A stretch of DNA of 64,000 bases. It comes from Celeribacter litoreus. GTDB lineage: Bacteria > Pseudomonadota > Alphaproteobacteria > Rhodobacterales > Rhodobacteraceae. The stretch is taken from the NCBI RefSeq assembly GCF_020165855.1, contig NZ_JAIUFY010000015.1, forward strand, positions 1 through 64,000, written 5' to 3'. Both the position numbers and the translations under genes were made by a program. A model generated the notes under the pieces. It was not told where the DNA came from and ran no database searches. It saw nothing but the letters and a program-made list of their open reading frames with translations. Below are positions 62,702-64,000 of this stretch, one piece after another; positions within the stretch are counted from its first letter, which is position 1; each line of letters starts with the position of its first letter.

Positions 62702-62863
62702 CGAAAAACGTCTCGTTAAGTGCCTGTCCAGTATGCACTATACGGATTTTCCTGCGAAATCGCAGCATAAACTGCACGCGGATTGTGTGCGATTTGTGCA
62801 CGAGATGAATCAGGCTAAATCTTGTGGGATTTTGGGGATTTGTGCGGTGGGGGCACAAGATAT
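62702..62863. promoter_or_regulatory. Integrase promoter and right arm-site region
   Basis: This 162-base stretch between the integrase gene and the tRNA contains GTATGCAC at 62731-62738, which also occurs at 53923-53930 just inside the left end, and a TTGTGCAC near 62793. Such short repeats on both sides of the crossover suit integrase arm-binding sites. The palindrome at 62752-62765 may be an excisionase or repressor site. Confidence 0.45.
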
Positions 62864-62907
62864 TGGAGGCGAGTACCGGAATCGAACCGGTGTACACGGA
62901 TTTGCAA
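62863..62907. repeat. Right attachment site: 45-bp direct repeat inside tRNA-Cys
   Basis: Identical over 45 bases to 53876-53920. This copy completes the tRNA-Cys gene, so the island restored the tRNA 3' half on integration. The crossover lies within this segment, which ends at the anticodon. Confidence 0.95.
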
Positions 62908-62937
62908 TCCGCTGCGTCACCACTCCGCCAACTCGCC
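62864..62937 (-). tRNA. tRNA-Cys (GCA)
   Basis: A complete 74-base cloverleaf read on the minus strand: acceptor arms GGCGAGT/ACTCGCC, anticodon loop ATTGCAAAT with GCA, T arm CCGGTTCGAATCCGG, and encoded CCA. It is the integration target; its 3' half is island-borne. Confidence 0.96.
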
Positions 62938-63084
62938 GAAATGGTGAGGCGGTGTCTATACCAAGCGGATGACCTGCGCAAGCCGCCTTTTGACGCTTTA
63001 TTGCACGTGCAAAGTGATGTTGCTCCTTGCGAACGCTTGTGGCAAAACAGGGCGCGAAAGCCCTTGAACGAAAGAGTTCAGCCG

Positions 63085-63738
63085 ATGCCTGATTTCGCAC
63101 AGCTCCGCACCACTATGGTCGACACCCAGGTCCGTCCCTCTGATGTGACCAAATATCCCATCATTGAAGCCATGCTGACTGTTCCCCGCGAGCAGTTTGT
63201 TCCTGACGCGAAACGCGCGGGCGCTTACGTCGGTGAGCATGTCGATCTCGGCAATGGTCGTGTCGTCTTGGATGCGCGTGTTCTCGCGAAAATGCTCGAC
63301 TCGCTCGACATTCAGAAAGACGAGCTGGTTCTCGATCTCGGTTGTGGCCTCGGTTACTCCTCCGCCGTCATCGCGCGGATGGCCGAAGCGGTGATCGCGG
63401 TGGAAGAGGATGAAGAGCTCGCTAAGGAAGCTGCGGCTGCTCTGACGGCCAACGGATCCGACAATGTTGTTGTGGAAACTGGCGCGATTGCAGCCGGCGC
63501 TGCAGCGCATGGTCCATACGACGTCGTAATTCTGCAAGGTGGCGTTGAGGAATTGCCGGATGGCATTCTGTCGCAGGTTAAGGAAAATGGCCGTATCTGT
63601 GTTATTTTCCTCGACGGAGCCCTTGGCACTGTGCGTATGGGGTACAAGATAGACGGTAAGATCACTTGGCGTATGGTGTTCAACGCAACCGCGCCTGTGC
63701 TTCCCGGATTTGAAAAACGCGCGGAATTCGCGCTCTAA
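63085..63738 (+). CDS. Protein-L-isoaspartate O-methyltransferase family protein
   Basis: A 217-residue AdoMet-dependent methyltransferase of the PCMT family. AdoMet motif LDLGCGLGYSSAVIA lies at about residue 80, with ARVLAKMLDSLDIQ before it, as in PCMT. It might repair isoaspartyl residues, although many alphaproteobacterial members of this family have unproven substrates. I chose ATG 63085; in-frame sequence upstream reads through the tRNA complement. Followed 60 bases on by tolC, an arrangement common in Rhodobacteraceae. Confidence 0.87.
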   Translation: MPDFAQLRTTMVDTQVRPSDVTKYPIIEAMLTVPREQFVPDAKRAGAYVGEHVDLGNGRVVLDARVLAKMLDSLDIQKDELVLDLGCGLGYSSAVIARMAEAVIAVEEDEELAKEAAAALTANGSDNVVVETGAIAAGAAAHGPYDVVILQGGVEELPDGILSQVKENGRICVIFLDGALGTVRMGYKIDGKITWRMVFNATAPVLPGFEKRAEFAL

Positions 63739-63798
63739 AAAGAACGTCTGAGCGGCCGGGAAGGCCCCGGCGTGACAGCAGAGGGGCAATTGAGGCCG

Positions 63799-64000
63799 AT
63801 GAGCATGAAAACAAAAATCCGTGGCTACCTTTTCGCAGGGGTGGCTTCCACGGGGTTGGGTCTGGTTCCGCTGGCGGCGGTTGCGGAAACACTCGGGGAT
63901 GCACTGGCATCTGCATATAAGAACTCTGGCTTGCTAGAGCAAAACCGCGCCACGCTGCGTGCGACTGACGAAGGTGTCGCCCAGGCGCTCGCCGCCATGC
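63799..64000 (+). CDS. tolC: TolC-family outer membrane protein, 3' end outside window
   Basis: The first 67 codons of a TolC-type outer-membrane channel. A signal peptide (about residues 1-29, ending LAAVAE) is followed by TLGDALASAYKNSGLLEQNRA, the typical first helix of TolC proteins. TGAGG precedes ATG closely; ATG 63805 is an alternative start. The frame is open to the end of the window. Confidence 0.85.
   Translation, partial: MSMKTKIRGYLFAGVASTGLGLVPLAAVAETLGDALASAYKNSGLLEQNRATLRATDEGVAQALAAM

Larger units (their letters stand above)
53921..62907. mobile_element. 9-kb genomic island integrated in tRNA-Cys
   Basis: The element lies between 45-bp direct repeats of tRNA-Cys and carries its integrase gene next to the intact tRNA, the standard layout for integration into a tRNA 3' end. 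Seen contents: BglI-like restriction-modification pair, a short tyrosine recombinase, unknown proteins, a clamp-loader-like AAA+ ATPase with a partner, a DUF6641-like protein and a full integrase. GC is lower than in the flanks. No capsid, portal, terminase, relaxase or conjugation genes are present, so it is a non-autonomous island, possibly a phage satellite or a decayed prophage. Mobility in trans is inference. Confidence 0.93.

Overview
The window looks like chromosomal DNA of a marine alphaproteobacterium of the Rhodobacteraceae (Roseobacter group). This rests on gene content seen here: an initiator tRNA of alphaproteobacterial type, a class I PHA synthase, a cyanobacterial-type glucosylglycerol pathway, an L-isoaspartate methyltransferase followed by tolC, and high-GC coding with short ATGA/GTGA overlaps. 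Only the 53.9-62.9 kb segment has visibly lower GC and a different gene style; it is a 9 kb island inserted in tRNA-Cys.

Layout. 1-2.9 kb: end of tRNA-fMet and an MprF-like lysyl-phosphatidylglycerol synthase/flippase. 3.2-12.2 kb: one plus-strand operon with a TPR protein, a small sulfatase-fold protein, three sulfotransferases, two related propeller-like proteins of unknown function and a lipoprotein esterase, closed by a strong terminator. 12.2-14.7 kb (minus): a fusion of a degenerate M50-type membrane domain with an HlyD-type adaptor. 14.8-30.3 kb (plus): a small unknown protein, a 2715-residue polyketide/PUFA-type synthase (two NPD barrels-KS-AT-ACP-KR-DH), a 1258-residue KS-AT-phosphopantetheinyl transferase protein, a free ACP, an alkaline-phosphatase-fold hydrolase and an alpha/beta hydrolase. 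I read 3.2-30.3 kb as one undescribed 'secondary lipid' system. The synthase would build a long acyl or polyketide chain, the KS-AT-PPTase protein activates the ACPs, sulfotransferases and phosphatase-fold enzymes modify the head, and the membrane fusion may move it. The product is not predictable from sequence.

30.3-35.2 kb: a dolichyl-phosphate-mannose-synthase-like glycosyltransferase (minus), then a gpsA-like/ggpP/ggpS operon for the osmolyte glucosylglycerol. 35.2-40.4 kb (minus): a 1450-residue multi-domain glycan enzyme overlapping a fourth sulfotransferase gene. 40.7-44.4 kb: a Sel1-repeat exported protein and an LtaS-like transferase with a CBM60-like tail. 44.5-49.3 kb: UDP-xylose synthase, UDP-glucose 4-epimerase, a cellulose-synthase-like transferase and a GH26 glycanase, i.e. 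an exopolysaccharide operon. 49.9-53.7 kb: an RNA-processing metallo-beta-lactamase, PHA synthase and a small membrane protein.

53.9-62.9 kb: the island, flanked by 45-bp direct repeats of the tRNA-Cys 3' half. It carries a BglI-like restriction-modification pair, a 190-residue FimB-sized tyrosine recombinase preceded by an 18-bp perfect inverted repeat, several unknown proteins, a clamp-loader-like AAA+ ATPase, a DUF6641-like protein and the full-length integrase next to the intact tRNA. 63.1-64 kb: the chromosome resumes with a PCMT-family protein and the start of tolC, cut by the window edge.
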